The position numbers and the translations under genes are program-made. DNA of 64,000 nucleotides from positions 1-64,000 of the forward strand of contig NZ_JYIW01000016.1 in the NCBI RefSeq assembly GCF_000956525.1, written 5' to 3'. The stretch is from Microbacterium oxydans (GTDB lineage Bacteria > Actinomycetota > Actinomycetes > Actinomycetales > Microbacteriaceae). Positions 25,054 to 34,295 of this stretch are shown here, one piece after another. The notes beneath the pieces are model-generated. The model did not search any database. It saw only the letters and a program-made list of their open reading frames with translations, and had not been told where the DNA came from. Within the stretch, counting starts at the first letter, position 1; every line of letters starts with the position of its first letter.

Positions 25054-26576
25054 CCACCACCCACCACGTCCGCGTGCACCGCAGCGACGAGAACCTCGCC
25101 CGGGAAGACCAGCTCGCCTGGAAGATCGCCGAGGTCGCAGCCGACCAGGTCGAGGTCGAGCAGGCTGTCGTCGACATGATCATCAACCGCATCATCGACA
25201 ACGCTTCGGTCGCCGCGGCATCCCTCACCCGCGGCCCGATCAACGCGGCCCGCGCTCAGGCGTTCAGCCACCCCGTCTCGACCGGCGGCGTCGGCGCGAA
25301 CCTGTTCGGCGCGGCACTCGACCACCGTACGAGCCCCGAGTGGGCGGCGTGGGCGAACGGCGTGGCCGTGCGCGAGCTCGACTACCACGACACGTTCCTC
25401 GCGGCCGAATACTCGCACCCCGGTGACAACATCCCGCCGATCCTCGCGGTCGCCCAGCACGCCGCCAAGGACGGTCGTGCGCTCGTTCGCGGCATCGCGA
25501 CCGGCTACGAGATCCAGATGGACCTCGTGCGCGCGATCTGCCTGCACACGCACAAGATCGACCACGTCGCCCACCTCGGCCCCTCGGCTGCCGCCGGCAT
25601 CGGCACCCTGCTCGGCCTCGACGTCGAGACGATCTACCAGGCCGTCGGTCAGGGGCTGCACACCACGACCGCCACCCGGCAGAGCCGCAAGGGCGAGATC
25701 TCGACCTGGAAGGCGCACGCCCCGGCGTTCGCCGGCAAGATGGCCGTCGAGGCGGTCGACCGAGCGATGCGCGGACAGACCAGCCCTGCCCCGATCTACG
25801 AGGGCGAAGACGGCGTGATCGCCTGGATGCTCGACGGCAAGGATGCCGCGTACGAGGTGCCGCTGCCCGCCGCCGGCGAGCCCAAGCGCGCGATCCTCGA
25901 CTCGTACACGAAGGAGCACTCGGCCGAGTATCAGGCGCAGGCCTGGATCGACCTTGCCCGCAAGCTCGGCACCGAGAACCCGGCGCTCCGCGACCCCGCG
26001 AACATCGCGTCGATCGTGCTGCACACCAGCCACCACACGCACTACGTGATCGGCTCCGGCGCGAACGACCCGCAGAAGTACGACCCGACGGCGTCCCGCG
26101 AGACGCTCGACCACTCGATCCCGTACATCTTCGCGGTCGCGCTGCAGGACGGCGGCTGGCACCACGTCGACTCCTACGCTCCGTCTCGCGCAGCACGACC
26201 GGACACCGTCGAGCTGTGGCACAAGATCACCACGGCGGAGGATGCGGAGTGGACCCGCCGCTACCACTCCGAAGACCCGGACGTGAAGGCGTTCGGCGGT
26301 CGCGTCGAGTTCCTGCTCGCCGATGGGTCGACCGTGGTCGACGAGATCGCGGTCGCCGACGCGCATCCGCTCGGTGCCCGACCGTTCGCCCGCGACAACT
26401 ACATCGCGAAGTTCCGTCTGCTCGCCGAGCCGGTGCTCGAGGCGGCCGAGATCGAGCGCTTCCTGGCACTCGTGCAGCGACTGCCCGAGCTCACGGCCGC
26501 CGAGGTCGGCGAGCTGTCGATCGTCGCGAAGCCCGGCCTGCTCGAGTCGGCGGATGCCCCGAAGGGGCTGTTCTGA
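25050..26576 (+). CDS. prpD: 2-methylcitrate dehydratase
   Basis: A 508-residue MmgE/PrpD-family protein. Visible family blocks are [100 protein letters not shown], and the C-terminal set [23 protein letters not shown]. It dehydrates 2-methylcitrate in propionate breakdown. ATG 25050 overlaps the regulator's stop (ATGA), with GAAGGA upstream. prpB follows after 283 bases, most of which is a family A repeat array, so the operon is split by repeats. Confidence 0.95.
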   Translation: MTTTHHVRVHRSDENLAREDQLAWKIAEVAADQVEVEQAVVDMIINRIIDNASVAAASLTRGPINAARAQAFSHPVSTGGVGANLFGAALDHRTSPEWAAWANGVAVRELDYHDTFLAAEYSHPGDNIPPILAVAQHAAKDGRALVRGIATGYEIQMDLVRAICLHTHKIDHVAHLGPSAAAGIGTLLGLDVETIYQAVGQGLHTTTATRQSRKGEISTWKAHAPAFAGKMAVEAVDRAMRGQTSPAPIYEGEDGVIAWMLDGKDAAYEVPLPAAGEPKRAILDSYTKEHSAEYQAQAWIDLARKLGTENPALRDPANIASIVLHTSHHTHYVIGSGANDPQKYDPTASRETLDHSIPYIFAVALQDGGWHHVDSYAPSRAARPDTVELWHKITTAEDAEWTRRYHSEDPDVKAFGGRVEFLLADGSTVVDEIAVADAHPLGARPFARDNYIAKFRLLAEPVLEAAEIERFLALVQRLPELTAAEVGELSIVAKPGLLESADAPKGLF

Positions 26577-26585
26577 TGCTGCGTG

Positions 26586-26830
26586 TCGCGGGCCCTTCGA
26601 CAAGCTCAGGGACCCATGGGCGGGGCTCAGGCCCTTCGACAAGCTCAGGGACCCAGGGGCGGGGCTCAGGCCCTTCGACAAGCTCAGGGACCCATGGGCG
26701 GGGCGCAGGGACCCATGGGGTGCGGGGCTCGGGCCCTTCGACAAGCTCAGGGACCCAGCGGGTGCGGAACTCAGGGACCCCTGGGTTGCGGGGCTCAGGG
26801 ACCTATGGGTTGCTGAGCCTGTCGAAGCAT
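26586..26830. repeat. family A repeat array inside the prp operon
   Basis: Four or more units of CCCTTCGACAAGCTCAGGGA (note CAAGC where other arrays have CAGGC) are separated by GC-rich linkers with ACCCATGGGCGGGGC, followed by decayed half units and a reverse arm (GAGCCTGTCGAAGC). It separates prpD from prpB. The variant base is uniform within this array, suggesting local duplication. Confidence 0.88.
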
Positions 26831-26859
26831 CCCATCCACGCGAACGACCGGAGGTCCTG

Positions 26860-27759
26860 ATGCTGTACTCCACCGTCACGCCGGCAGAGAAGCGCCGCCT
26901 CTTCCGCGAGCGTCTCGCGAGCGGCGAGCTGCTGCGCTTCCCCGGCGCGTTCAACCCGTTGAGCGCGCGCCTGATCGAACAGAAGGGCTTCGACGGCGTC
27001 TACATCTCGGGCGCCGTGCTCTCGGCTGACCTCGGGTTGCCGGACATCGGACTCACGACGCTCACCGAGGTGGCTGGCCGCGCGAAGCAGATCGCGCGCA
27101 TGACCGACCTTCCGGCGATCGTCGACGCCGACACCGGCTTCGGCGAGCCGATGAACGTCGCCCGCACGATCCAGGAGCTCGAGGATGCCGGACTCGCCGG
27201 CACCCACATCGAGGATCAGATCAACCCGAAGCGCTGCGGTCACCTCGACGGCAAGAGCGTGGTCGATGAGAACACGGCGATCAAGCGCATCCGAGCCGCT
27301 GCCGACGCCAGGCGCGACCCGAACTTCCTCATCATGGCGCGCACCGACATCCGTGCGATCGAGGGGCTGGATGCCGCGATCGACCGGGCCAAGGCGCTGG
27401 TGGATGCCGGTGCCGACGCGATCTTCCCCGAGGCGATGCGCACGCTCGACGAATTCGAGGCGATGGCAACTGCACTCGACGTGCCGATCCTCGCCAACAT
27501 GACCGAGTTCGGCAAGAGCGAGCTGTTCTCGACCTCCCAGCTGCAGAGCGCCGGGGTCAACATCGTCATCTGGCCGGTGTCGTTGCTTCGCACCGCGATG
27601 GGCGCGGCGGGCCGTGCGCTCGATACGCTGAACGACGAGGGGCATCTGACCTCGAGACTCGGCGAGATGCAGCACCGCGCCGAGCTGTACGAGCTGATCG
27701 ACTACGAGTCGTACAACCACTTCGACTCCGGCGTCTTCAACTTCACACTCGAGCCGTAA
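26860..27759 (+). CDS. prpB: 2-methylisocitrate lyase
   Basis: A 299-residue isocitrate-lyase superfamily protein. It has AIVDADTGFGEPMNVARTIQELEDAG (metal Asp region), HIEDQINPKRCGHLDGK (active-site Cys in KRCGH) and FLIMARTDIRA. It cleaves 2-methylisocitrate to pyruvate and succinate. ATG 26860 has GGAGG 6 bases upstream; the longer open frame runs into the repeat array and is rejected. prpC follows after 15 bases. Length and motifs are normal for the family, so the repeat insertion upstream has not damaged it. Confidence 0.95.
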   Translation: MLYSTVTPAEKRRLFRERLASGELLRFPGAFNPLSARLIEQKGFDGVYISGAVLSADLGLPDIGLTTLTEVAGRAKQIARMTDLPAIVDADTGFGEPMNVARTIQELEDAGLAGTHIEDQINPKRCGHLDGKSVVDENTAIKRIRAAADARRDPNFLIMARTDIRAIEGLDAAIDRAKALVDAGADAIFPEAMRTLDEFEAMATALDVPILANMTEFGKSELFSTSQLQSAGVNIVIWPVSLLRTAMGAAGRALDTLNDEGHLTSRLGEMQHRAELYELIDYESYNHFDSGVFNFTLEP

Positions 27760-27774
27760 CCACGAAGGAGTGAC

Positions 27775-28965
27775 ATGACCGAGCCGGACATCAAGAAGGG
27801 CCTCGCCGGGGTCGTCGTCGACACGACCGCGATCTCGAAGGTCAACCCCGAGACGAACAGCCTGCTCTACCGTGGCTACCCGGTGCAGGAGCTGGCCGCG
27901 ACGCAGCCGTTCGAGGCTGTGGCGTACCTGCTGTGGAACGGTGAGCTGCCCACCGCCGACGAACTCGCGGCCTTCCGACTGACCGAGCGCAGGCACCGCG
28001 CGCTGTCGCCCGTCGTCAAGGACGCGATCGACCGGCTGCCGCTGGATTCGCACCCGATGGACGAGGTGCGCACCGCTGTGAGCGTGATCGGCGCGATCGA
28101 GACCGCCGGCATCGCCAACGTGCTGGATGCCGTCGGCACACCAGAGGAGAACCAGGAACGCAGCCTCACGCTGTTCGCCGCCCTCCCCGCGATCGTGTCG
28201 TACGGGCAGCGTCGACGTCGAGGACTCGAGCCCGTGGAGCCGCGCGACGACCTCGACTACGCCGCGAACTTCCTCTGGCTCACGTTCGGCGAAGATCCGG
28301 ATCCCGTGGTGGTCGACGCGTTCAACCGCTCGATGATCCTGTACGCGGAGCACTCCTTCAACGCCTCCACGTTCACGGCCCGCGTCATCACGTCGACGCT
28401 CAGCGACCTGTACTCCGCCGTGGTCGGCGCCATCGGCGCGCTCAAAGGACCGCTGCACGGAGGCGCCAACGAAGCCGTCATGCACATCTTCGACGAGATC
28501 GGCACGGCCGACCAGGTCGAGGGCTGGCTCGACGCAGCGCTCGCCGAGAAGCGCAAGATCATGGGCTTCGGGCACCGTGTGTACAAGCGCGGTGATTCGC
28601 GCGTGCCCACCATGAAGGCCGCGCTCGACTCGCTCGTCGAGCACTACGACAAGCCGGCCGTGGGCGAACTGTACGAGAAGCTCGAGAGCGAGTTCGTCGG
28701 ACGCAAGGGCATCTACCCGAACCTCGACTATCCGTCGGGTCCTGCCTACAACCTCATCGGCTTCGACACGCTCACGTTCACGCCGCTCTTCGTCGCGGCG
28801 CGCATCACCGGCTGGACAGCGCACATCATCGAGCAGCAGTCGTCGAACGCGCTGATCCGCCCGTTGTCGCTGTATGACGGTGCCGACGAGCGGCACATCG
28901 ACGAGTACGAGCCCGACACCTCGGCGATCGACGTGCTCGAGCGTCCGGAGGAGGCCGCCGGCTGA
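27775..28965 (+). CDS. prpC: 2-methylcitrate synthase
   Basis: The 396-residue protein is a citrate-synthase family enzyme of the short type: KKGLAGVVVDTTAISKVNPETNSLLYRGYPVQELA, GPLHGGANEAVMHIF (catalytic His), IMGFGHRVYKRGDSR (second His) and the C-terminal GWTAHIIEQQSSNALIRPLSLYDG. It condenses propionyl-CoA with oxaloacetate. With prpB 15 bases upstream and the regulator at the head, it completes the methylcitrate cycle. The family also works as citrate synthase, but the operon decides for methylcitrate. Confidence 0.95.
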   Translation: MTEPDIKKGLAGVVVDTTAISKVNPETNSLLYRGYPVQELAATQPFEAVAYLLWNGELPTADELAAFRLTERRHRALSPVVKDAIDRLPLDSHPMDEVRTAVSVIGAIETAGIANVLDAVGTPEENQERSLTLFAALPAIVSYGQRRRRGLEPVEPRDDLDYAANFLWLTFGEDPDPVVVDAFNRSMILYAEHSFNASTFTARVITSTLSDLYSAVVGAIGALKGPLHGGANEAVMHIFDEIGTADQVEGWLDAALAEKRKIMGFGHRVYKRGDSRVPTMKAALDSLVEHYDKPAVGELYEKLESEFVGRKGIYPNLDYPSGPAYNLIGFDTLTFTPLFVAARITGWTAHIIEQQSSNALIRPLSLYDGADERHIDEYEPDTSAIDVLERPEEAAG

Positions 28966-28976
28966 GTCCTGCGTCC

Positions 28977-29100
28977 GGGCCCTTCGACAGGCTCAGGGAC
29001 CCAGCCCTTCGACAGGCTCAGGGACCCGGCGGGGCGGGCCCTTCGACAGGCTCAGGGACCCAAGCGGGATAGGCCCTTCGACAGCTCAGGGACCCAGTGG
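28977..29100. repeat. family A repeat array between prpC and the MFS gene
   Basis: Three full CCCTTCGACAGGCTCAGGGA units and a fourth with a one-to-two base deletion (CGACAGCTCAGGG), separated by GC-rich linkers. It begins about 12 bases after the prpC stop. The remaining 29101-29212 carries no repeat and should hold the MFS promoter and its AAGGAGG ribosome site. Confidence 0.88.
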
Positions 29101-29212
29101 GGGCAGAGGCCTAGCGCGGGCGCCGCCCCTCGGTCAATCCTGTGCGTCGGGCTCGTGGGGAGGAGTAAGACGGATGCCGGGGCGATGGCGTTCCCCGTGA
29201 GAAGGAGGCTCC

Positions 29213-30676
29213 ATGTCTGCATCCGACGTGTCCGTCAAAGAGGTCAGGTCGCTCGTCCCGGCACGACTCGACCGCCTGCCGTGGTCGCGATTCCACTGGA
29301 TGATCGTCGTCGGACTCGGGTTCTCCTGGATCCTCGACGGCCTCGAAGTGCAGATCGTGGCCGCGAACGGCTACGCGGCCACGCTCGGCATGGGGCCGGC
29401 CGAAGTCGGCCTCGCTGGCACGTGCTACCTGCTCGGGCAGGTGTTCGGGGCGCTCGTCTTCGGCCGCCTCACCGACCGCCTCGGTCGCAAGAAGCTCTTC
29501 ATCCTGTCGCTCGCGGTGTATCTCGTCGGCTCCGCGGTCGCCGGCCTGGCCTTCGCTCCGTGGTTCTTCTACATCTGGCGGTTCGTCGCCGGAGCGGGCA
29601 TCGGCGGAGAGTACGCCGCGATCAACTCGGCGATCGACGAGATCATCCCAGCGAAGTACCGCGGTCGCGTCGACATCGCCATCAACGGGACCTACTGGGG
29701 CGGCGCCGCCCTCGGAGCGGTCGCGAACATGTTCTTCCTGAACACCGACATCCTCCCGGCCGACATCGGCTGGCGGCTCAGCTTCTTCCTCGGCCCGGTG
29801 CTCGGCCTGCTCATCATCTGGCTGCGTCGGCACATCCCGGAGAGCCCGCGCTGGCAGATGACGCACGGACGCGAGGATGCCGCCGAGCGCAACGTCGACG
29901 ACATCGAGGAGCGCATCCGCAGGGAGGGCAAGGACATCCCTCCGGTCGACGAGAGCAAAGCCATCACCGTCAAGGAGTACGGACAGGTTCCGTTCCTCGT
30001 CATCGTGAAGGTGCTGTTCCGGAAGTACCCGCGGCGCACCCTGGTCGGCATCACCATGATGGTGACGCAGTCGTTCCTCTACAACGCGATCTTCTTCACG
30101 TACGCGCTGGTGCTCGAGAACTTCTACGACACCCCGCCGGCCTCGGCGTCGCAGTACTTCATCATCTTCGCGGTCGGCAACCTCGCCGGCGCGCTCGTGC
30201 TCGGCCACTTCTTCGACACCTGGGGTCGGCGGAGGATGCTGTTCGCGACATACACGCTCGCCGGCGGCATCCTGCTCGTGAGCGCGTTCCTGTTCAACGC
30301 GGGCGTCCTGAACGCCGGCACGCACACGGCGTTCTGGTGCGCATCGTTCTTCTTCGCCTCGGCCGGAGCATCCGCTGCCTACCTCACGGTCAGCGAGATC
30401 TTCCCGCTGGAGCTGCGCAGCCAGGTGATCTCGTACGTCTTCTCGATCGGTCAGCTCGTCGGCGCGGTGGCGCCGGTGCTGTACGGATCGCTCATCGGCC
30501 AGAGCGCGGAGACGGGAGACCGCGGCCCGCTGTTCTGGGGGTACGTGCTCGGCGCGGCGATCATGATCTTCGGTGGGATCATCTGCGGCATCTTCGGGGT
30601 CAGCGCTGCGGGGAAGTCGCTGGAGGACATCGCCGATCCGCTGTCATTGGTGGAGTCGGGGAAGATGCGCACGTAG
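29213..30676 (+). CDS. MFS metabolite transporter
   Basis: A 487-residue major facilitator protein with 12 predicted helices: LVIVGLGFSWILDGLEVQIVAANGYAATL, the loop-2 motif GRLTDRLGRKKLF, GIGGEYAAINSAIDEIIPAKYRGR and, in the second half, FFDTWGRRRMLFATYTLAGG. It resembles the metabolite:H+ symporter group. A long central loop (SPRWQMTHGREDAAERNVDDIEERIRREGKD) separates the halves. Strong AAGGAGG lies before the ATG. It follows the methylcitrate genes in the same direction, so it may carry propionate or another carboxylate, but the substrate is not readable. Confidence 0.87.
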   Translation: MSASDVSVKEVRSLVPARLDRLPWSRFHWMIVVGLGFSWILDGLEVQIVAANGYAATLGMGPAEVGLAGTCYLLGQVFGALVFGRLTDRLGRKKLFILSLAVYLVGSAVAGLAFAPWFFYIWRFVAGAGIGGEYAAINSAIDEIIPAKYRGRVDIAINGTYWGGAALGAVANMFFLNTDILPADIGWRLSFFLGPVLGLLIIWLRRHIPESPRWQMTHGREDAAERNVDDIEERIRREGKDIPPVDESKAITVKEYGQVPFLVIVKVLFRKYPRRTLVGITMMVTQSFLYNAIFFTYALVLENFYDTPPASASQYFIIFAVGNLAGALVLGHFFDTWGRRRMLFATYTLAGGILLVSAFLFNAGVLNAGTHTAFWCASFFFASAGASAAYLTVSEIFPLELRSQVISYVFSIGQLVGAVAPVLYGSLIGQSAETGDRGPLFWGYVLGAAIMIFGGIICGIFGVSAAGKSLEDIADPLSLVESGKMRT

Positions 30677-30842
30677 CCCTTCGACAGGCTCAGGGACCCA
30701 GCCCTTCGACAGGCTCAGGGACCCAGCCCTTCGACAGGCTCAGGGACCCAGCCCTTCGACAGGCTCAGGGACCCGGCGGGGGCAGGGACCCAGCCCTTCG
30801 ACAGGCTCAGGGACCCATGGGTCGCTGAGCCCGTCGAAGCGT
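30676..30842. repeat. family A repeat array at a convergent junction
   Basis: Four head-to-tail CCCTTCGACAGGCTCAGGGA units spaced by only AC CCAG, then a fifth and a reverse half unit. It begins at the last base of the MFS stop and ends 10 bases before the arabinofuranosidase stop, so it fills the convergent gap completely. Confidence 0.9.
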
Positions 30843-30852
30843 CGGACACGGC

Positions 30853-32388
30853 TCAGGCCCGCGTCACCTCGAGCTCGATGACCGACCACGACAGCGCCGG
30901 CAGGGTGGCCCGCACGGCACCGCCGACGACCTCGGCTGCACCGAGCGGCACCATGTGCACGCTGTCGGGCGTCGTCTCCAGGTTCGACGTGTGGCGGTCA
31001 CCGCCCTCCGGCACCGTCAGCGTCTCGGCCTGACGCAGGCGCACATCGCCGAGTCCGTGCAGGTCGATCGTGAGGTCGTTCGCCTCGTCGAGCGAGCGGT
31101 TCGCGACGAACACGACCAGCCGGCCGGTCGCCTCGTCCCAGGTCGCCGCCGCGTCGATCGAGTCGACCCCGCCGTAGCGCTTCGTCTCGATCTGCGGTGC
31201 GGTGACCGCGAGACGCAGGATGCGGCCGGTCGCCAGGCGCGCCATGCGCTCGAAGGGCCAGAAGCTCGTCTGCCGCCAGGCGGATCCGCCCTCCTCCGAA
31301 CGGATCGGCGCGATCACGTTCACGAGCTGCGCCTGGTTCGCGATCTTCACCCGGTCGCCGTGTCGCAGCAGGCTGTTCAGCAGGGTGCCGACGACAACGG
31401 CATCGGTCACGTTGTACGTGTCCTCGATGAGTCGCGGATGCTGCCGCCACCCTGCCTTCTCGATCTCCTTCGCCTCGATGTCGTTGTAGCGCACCTGGTC
31501 CCACACGTTCCACTCGTCGAACGAGATGTCGACCTGCTTGGTGTGCTTGCCGGCGGCCTTGACCGCATCGACCGTCGCGATGACGCCCTCGATGAACGCG
31601 TCCATGTCGGTGGACTCGGCGAGGAACGACTCGGCGTCCCCGTCGTGCTCCTGGTAGTACGCGTGCATCGAGATGAAGTCGACCTCGTCGTAGGCGTGCG
31701 AGAGCACCGTGTGCTCCCAGCTGCCGAAGGTCGGCATCGAGCGGCCGGATGACCCGACCGCGACGAGCTCGATCGAGGGGTCGACCAGGCGCATCGCCTT
31801 GGCGGACTCCTGCGCGAGCCGGCCGTACTCGGTGGCGGTCTTGCCGCCGATCTGCCACGGGCCGTCGAGCTCGTTGCCGAGGCACCACAGCTTGATGTCG
31901 AAGGGCTGCTCCGCGCCGTTCTTGCGACGCAGATCCGACCAGTACGTGCCGCCGGGATGGTTCGCGTACTCGACGAGCGCACGGGCCTCCTCGACGCCGC
32001 GGGTGCCGAGGTTCACGGCCTCCATGACCTCGACGTCGGCCTCCTTCGCCCAGTCCATGAACTCGTGCAGGCCGAAGGCGTTGGTCTCGATCGTGTGCCA
32101 GGCGCCGTCGATGCGCACCGGCCGATCGGCTGCCGGGCCGACTCCGTCTTCCCAGCGGTAGCCGGAGACGAAGTTGCCGCCGGGGTAGCGGACCACGGTC
32201 GGTCCCATCTCCTTCACCAGGGCCAGCACGTCCTGCCGGAACCCGCGCTCGTCCGCCTGCGGGTGGCCCGGCTCGTAGATGCCGGTGTAGACGCAGCGCC
32301 CCATGTGCTCGACGAACGAGCCGAAGAGTCTGCGGGGGACATCGGCGATCGTGAAGTCGCGGTCGATGGTGATGCGGGCCTGAGACAT
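30853..32388 (-). CDS. alpha-L-arabinofuranosidase, glycoside hydrolase family 51
   Basis: The 511-residue enzyme has the GH51 (alpha/beta)8 catalytic domain, with acid/base Glu173 in WCLGNELDGPW and nucleophile Glu292 in DISFDEWNVW, and a C-terminal beta-sandwich (FVANRSLDEANDLTIDLHGLGDV). MSQARITIDRDFTIADVPRRLFGSFVEHMGRCVYTGIYEPGH is the standard N-terminus. There is no signal peptide, so it works in the cytoplasm on imported arabino-oligosaccharides. It lies 39 bases after the ABC permease gene and is last in the binding protein-permease-permease-hydrolase operon. The arabinose released would enter araA-araB-araD at 40386-44338. Confidence 0.95.
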   Translation of the reverse strand: MSQARITIDRDFTIADVPRRLFGSFVEHMGRCVYTGIYEPGHPQADERGFRQDVLALVKEMGPTVVRYPGGNFVSGYRWEDGVGPAADRPVRIDGAWHTIETNAFGLHEFMDWAKEADVEVMEAVNLGTRGVEEARALVEYANHPGGTYWSDLRRKNGAEQPFDIKLWCLGNELDGPWQIGGKTATEYGRLAQESAKAMRLVDPSIELVAVGSSGRSMPTFGSWEHTVLSHAYDEVDFISMHAYYQEHDGDAESFLAESTDMDAFIEGVIATVDAVKAAGKHTKQVDISFDEWNVWDQVRYNDIEAKEIEKAGWRQHPRLIEDTYNVTDAVVVGTLLNSLLRHGDRVKIANQAQLVNVIAPIRSEEGGSAWRQTSFWPFERMARLATGRILRLAVTAPQIETKRYGGVDSIDAAATWDEATGRLVVFVANRSLDEANDLTIDLHGLGDVRLRQAETLTVPEGGDRHTSNLETTPDSVHMVPLGAAEVVGGAVRATLPALSWSVIELEVTRA

Positions 32389-32427
32389 TGCTCTCCTTGT
32401 ATCTGGCTCTGTGGCCGGGTGGGGGGA

Positions 32428-33339
32428 CTACTGACCGCCGAAGCCGCTGGTCGCGACTCCCTTGACGATCTGCTTCTGGAAGATGATGAACACGATGATG
32501 AGCGGCAGCGCCGCGAGCACGGCCTGGGCCATGACCTGCGCGTACTGCACGCCGTAGGCGCTGATCACCGTCTGGAGTCCGACCGGCAGCGTCATCAGCG
32601 TGGTGTCGTTGATGACGAGGAACGGCCAGAGGAAGTTGTTCCAGGCGCCGATGAACACGAAGATCGCGACGGATGCCAGGATCGGCCGCGACAGCGGCAG
32701 CACGATGGACCAGAAGATGCGCAGCCGGCTCGCACCGTCGACGCGCGCAGCATCCTCCAGCTCGATCGGGATCGCGTCGAAGAACCGCTTCAGGATGAAC
32801 ACCATCGCGGGTGCGACGACCTGCGGCAGGATCAGACCCCAGTACGTGTCGATCAGGTTGAACGCGAGCATCTCGTAGAACAGCGGGATGATCAGCACCT
32901 GCGGCGGCACGACGATCGAGGCGATGATCACCACGAACAGCCATTTGCGTCCCGTGAAGTCGAGGCGCGAGAAGGCGTAGGCGGCGAGGGCCGAGATCGT
33001 CAGCGTGATCAGGGTGATCGCCACCGAGGTGAACAGGCTGTTGAGCGCCCAGGTGTACACGTTGCCCTGCGAGAGGATCGCGGTGAACGCCTCGATCGTC
33101 GGACCGGTCGCACCGATCCATCCGGGATCGCCGGATGCGGCATCCGTCTCGGTCTTGAAGGCGGTCGCGACCGCCCAGAGGAACGGCAGCAGCCAGCCGA
33201 TCGCGAGCAGGGCCAGCACGATGAACGCGGTGACGCGCAGCGGGCCGAACGGCTTCTGGCCCGGCAGGTGCGGACGGCGGGAGCGGGTGGGCTTCGGGAC
33301 CGTGAGCGTCTCGGTCGGCGTGAGGGTGGTGGAGGACAT
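32428..33339 (-). CDS. sugar ABC importer permease, MalG/AraQ type
   Basis: A 303-residue inner-membrane permease of the CUT1 class with six hydrophobic helices after a basic N-terminal tail. The coupling loop is visible as EDAARVDGASRLRIFWSIVLPLSRPILASVAIF (EAA motif). Its start overlaps the upstream permease stop by one base (TGATG). It pairs with 33339-34295 and the binding protein at 34292. No ATPase gene is present in this cluster; CUT1 importers often share a distant MsiK-like ATPase in actinobacteria, which fits. The substrate is inferred to be arabino-oligosaccharides from the GH51 gene. Confidence 0.93.
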   Translation of the reverse strand: MSSTTLTPTETLTVPKPTRSRRPHLPGQKPFGPLRVTAFIVLALLAIGWLLPFLWAVATAFKTETDAASGDPGWIGATGPTIEAFTAILSQGNVYTWALNSLFTSVAITLITLTISALAAYAFSRLDFTGRKWLFVVIIASIVVPPQVLIIPLFYEMLAFNLIDTYWGLILPQVVAPAMVFILKRFFDAIPIELEDAARVDGASRLRIFWSIVLPLSRPILASVAIFVFIGAWNNFLWPFLVINDTTLMTLPVGLQTVISAYGVQYAQVMAQAVLAALPLIIVFIIFQKQIVKGVATSGFGGQ

Positions 33340-34295
33340 CAGAACTGCTCCTTCCGGCGGCGCGAGATCAGGGCCTGAACGACGCCGAGGATGACGATGA
33401 GAGCGAAGAAGACGTACGAGATGGCTGCCGAGTATCCGAATCGGTAGCTCACGAAACCGGCCTCGTAGATGTACTGCACGATGGAGCGGGTGGTGTCGCT
33501 CGCGACCCCGCCGAGCATCTGGTACGCCTGGTCGAACAGCTTGAGCGATGCGAGGATCTGCAGGATCAGGATCAGGACGGTCGCCGGCCCGAGCTGCGGG
33601 AGCGTGATCGACCAGAACTGACGCCACGCGCCGGCACCGTCGAGGGATGCCGCCTCGTACTGCTGGGCCGGGATGTTCTGCATGGCCGCGAGGTACAGCA
33701 GGAAGTTGAAGCCGACGGTCCACCAGACGGTCGCGATCACGATCGAGATCATGTTCGTCTCCGGGTTCTGCAGCCACGCGAGCGGCTCGAGTCCGAAGAA
33801 CTCCAGGATGTTGTTCGCCGCGCCGATCTGCGGGTTGAAGATCCAGACCCAGATCTGCGAGATCACGGTCGAGGCGAGCAGGTACGGCATGAAGAACGAC
33901 AGCCGCCAGAGCCACTGACCGGGGAGCCCGCGATCGACGAGCGCCGCCATCAGCAGCGCGATCGCGACGAGGGGCACGGTCGAGAGCAGGGTGAACCAGA
34001 CCGTGTTCCACATGGACTGCCACATGATCGGGTCGGTGAGCGCCTCGGCGTAGTTCGCGAATCCGACGAAGCCGCCGCCGGCGCCGGTGAGCGACTGGTC
34101 GGTGAAGCTGAGGTAGATGCCGTGGATGATCGGCCAGGCGAGGAACAGCACGAACGCGATCAGGAACGGTGCGAGGAACACCCAGCTGACGAGCTGCTCG
34201 CGGTTGCGGGAGCCGGCACGACGAGCCCGGAAGTCGGATGCCTTGCCGGTGACGATCGTGCGGGTGTCGTCTGCATTGGAGGTCGCGGTGCTCAT
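33339..34295 (-). CDS. sugar ABC importer permease, MalF/AraP type
   Basis: The 318-residue protein has six helices: WVFLAPFLIAFVLFLAWPIIHGIYLSFTD first, then the CUT1 coupling loop QYEAASLDGAGAWRQFWSITLPQLGPATVLILILQ. ATG 34295 overlaps the binding-protein stop (ATGA), so the genes are translationally coupled; the longer open frame upstream lies inside the binding-protein gene and is a shadow. It forms the heterodimeric channel with 32428-33339. Confidence 0.93.
   Translation of the reverse strand: MSTATSNADDTRTIVTGKASDFRARRAGSRNREQLVSWVFLAPFLIAFVLFLAWPIIHGIYLSFTDQSLTGAGGGFVGFANYAEALTDPIMWQSMWNTVWFTLLSTVPLVAIALLMAALVDRGLPGQWLWRLSFFMPYLLASTVISQIWVWIFNPQIGAANNILEFFGLEPLAWLQNPETNMISIVIATVWWTVGFNFLLYLAAMQNIPAQQYEAASLDGAGAWRQFWSITLPQLGPATVLILILQILASLKLFDQAYQMLGGVASDTTRSIVQYIYEAGFVSYRFGYSAAISYVFFALIVILGVVQALISRRRKEQF

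Noticed and set aside
26583..26816. Small frame with repeated ALRQAQGP peptides
   Set aside because: It is only the family A array read in one frame, with no ribosome site or conserved flank.
24819..28896. Two very long minus-strand frames (711 and 697 codons) opposite prpD, prpB and prpC
   Set aside because: Shadows of the methylcitrate genes. The repeat array is translated within one of them as SLSLSKG-type repeats, which is a by-product of family A, not a real repeat protein.
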